From Flavobacteriales bacterium (GTDB lineage: Bacteria; Bacteroidota; Bacteroidia; Flavobacteriales_D; CANHHI01), in assembly GCA_947460225.1 (NCBI GenBank), contig CANHHI010000021.1:1-15762 (forward strand): a stretch of DNA of 15,762 nt, given 5' to 3'. Under the pieces are notes generated by a model. That model was given only the letters and a program-made list of their open reading frames with translations, was not told the DNA's origin and did not search any database. The translations under genes and the position numbers were made by a program. Below, piece after piece: positions 15,371-15,762 of this stretch; within the stretch, counting starts at the first letter, position 1; the number at the start of each line of letters is the position of its first letter.

Positions 15371-15762
15371 ACTCTTTCCACCCATATCTTTGGGTGCATC
15401 TAAACGCATTAAGTCTAATAAAGTAGGTGCAATATCCGACAACGAACCCTGTTTTTGCAGGGTTTTTGTTTGTCCGCTGGGGTCAAATACCACAACAGGC
15501 ACTAAATTTTTGGTGTGTGCCGTGTTTGGACTGCCATCGGCATTGATGACAAAATCTGCATTGCCGTGGTCGGCGCATACCAGCATGGCATAGCCCAAAT
15601 TTTTTGCCTCCTGAACAATTTCACCCAAACAAAAATCAACAGTTTCCACCGCTTTTACAATGGCATCAAAAACTCCCGTGTGCCCAACCATATCTGGATT
15701 GGCAAAATTCACAATCAAACAATCATCACCTTGTTGCATGCGTTCCAAAACCTCGTCTTTTA
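15356..15762 (-). CDS. gpmI: 2,3-bisphosphoglycerate-independent phosphoglycerate mutase, C-terminal part, cut by window edge
   Basis: The last ~135 codons are present; the frame stays open past the right edge, so the true start lies outside. The TTG at 15748 and ATG at 15739 are internal codons. The fragment carries family motifs: NFANPDMVGHTG (metal and substrate site of the phosphatase-like domain), ADHGNAD (catalytic metal ligands) and TAHTKNLVPVV, then the typical tail SLSDIAPTLLDL ending in GGKSLL. The enzyme interconverts 3- and 2-phosphoglycerate in glycolysis using Mn2+ and a phosphoserine intermediate whose Ser would be in the missing N-terminal half. Its 3' end overlaps the convergent deoxynucleoside kinase gene by 15 nt. 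Confidence 0.95.
   Translation of the reverse strand, partial: KDEVLERMQQGDDCLIVNFANPDMVGHTGVFDAIVKAVETVDFCLGEIVQEAKNLGYAMLVCADHGNADFVINADGSPNTAHTKNLVPVVVFDPSGQTKTLQKQGSLSDIAPTLLDLMRLDAPKDMGGKSLLIK

Noticed and set aside
15356..15748. TTG at 15748 as the start of a 130-residue protein
   Set aside because: The frame is open through the window edge, and the preceding codons continue the GpmI sequence, so this is an internal codon of a truncated gene.

Overview
The window is about 15.8 kb of AT-rich, almost fully coding DNA from a member of the Bacteroidota. The phylum is inferred from several signs. Promoter-like boxes match the Bacteroidota pattern TTG-N19/20-TAnnTTTG, and the gene starts lack Shine-Dalgarno sequences. 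The content also fits: a TamL-type lipoprotein Omp85 protein, bacillithiol synthase BshA next to a NagZ/beta-lactamase fusion, a CrtI-type desaturase, and a dCK/dGK-type deoxynucleoside kinase. I cannot name a genus.

Left two thirds (about 1-9370, minus strand): eight genes in one direction, tightly packed. In transcription order they are a secreted hypothetical protein, a lipoprotein-like alpha/beta hydrolase, ung, a NagZ-type GH3 hydrolase fused to a serine beta-lactamase domain, bshA, a Wzx/MATE-like flippase, a GT2 glycosyltransferase, and the start of a phytoene desaturase (crtI) cut by the window edge. Four junctions overlap by 4 or 20-22 nt, another has an overlap or a few-nt gap, and only one gap (33 nt, ung to GH3) is large enough for a promoter. 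That gap holds a good Bacteroidota promoter match, so the run is probably at least two transcription units.

Middle (9371-10728): trxA on the plus strand with a strong intrinsic terminator. It is followed by a 100-bp cluster of five small GC-rich hairpins, each with a three-base loop, the last of which lies inside the 3' end of a SpoU/TrmH RNA methyltransferase gene on the minus strand. The methyltransferase has a good promoter match in its short divergent gap with tamL.

Right (10729-15762): tamL (Omp85 family, lipoprotein) and an M20 metallopeptidase, 10 bp apart, then a deoxynucleoside kinase, all on the plus strand. The kinase gene converges on and overlaps by 15 nt the 3' end of gpmI, which is cut by the right edge.

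Most genes are housekeeping or envelope related: peptidoglycan recycling, surface glycan or lipid-linked sugar export, pigment, outer-membrane assembly, redox buffering (bacillithiol and thioredoxin) and nucleotide salvage. I see no phage, IS element, CRISPR array, tRNA or rRNA. The least ordinary features are the hairpin cluster that enters a coding region, the promoter/leader architecture, and the coupling of flippase, glycosyltransferase and carotenoid genes. No stretch above 300 bases lacks a gene.
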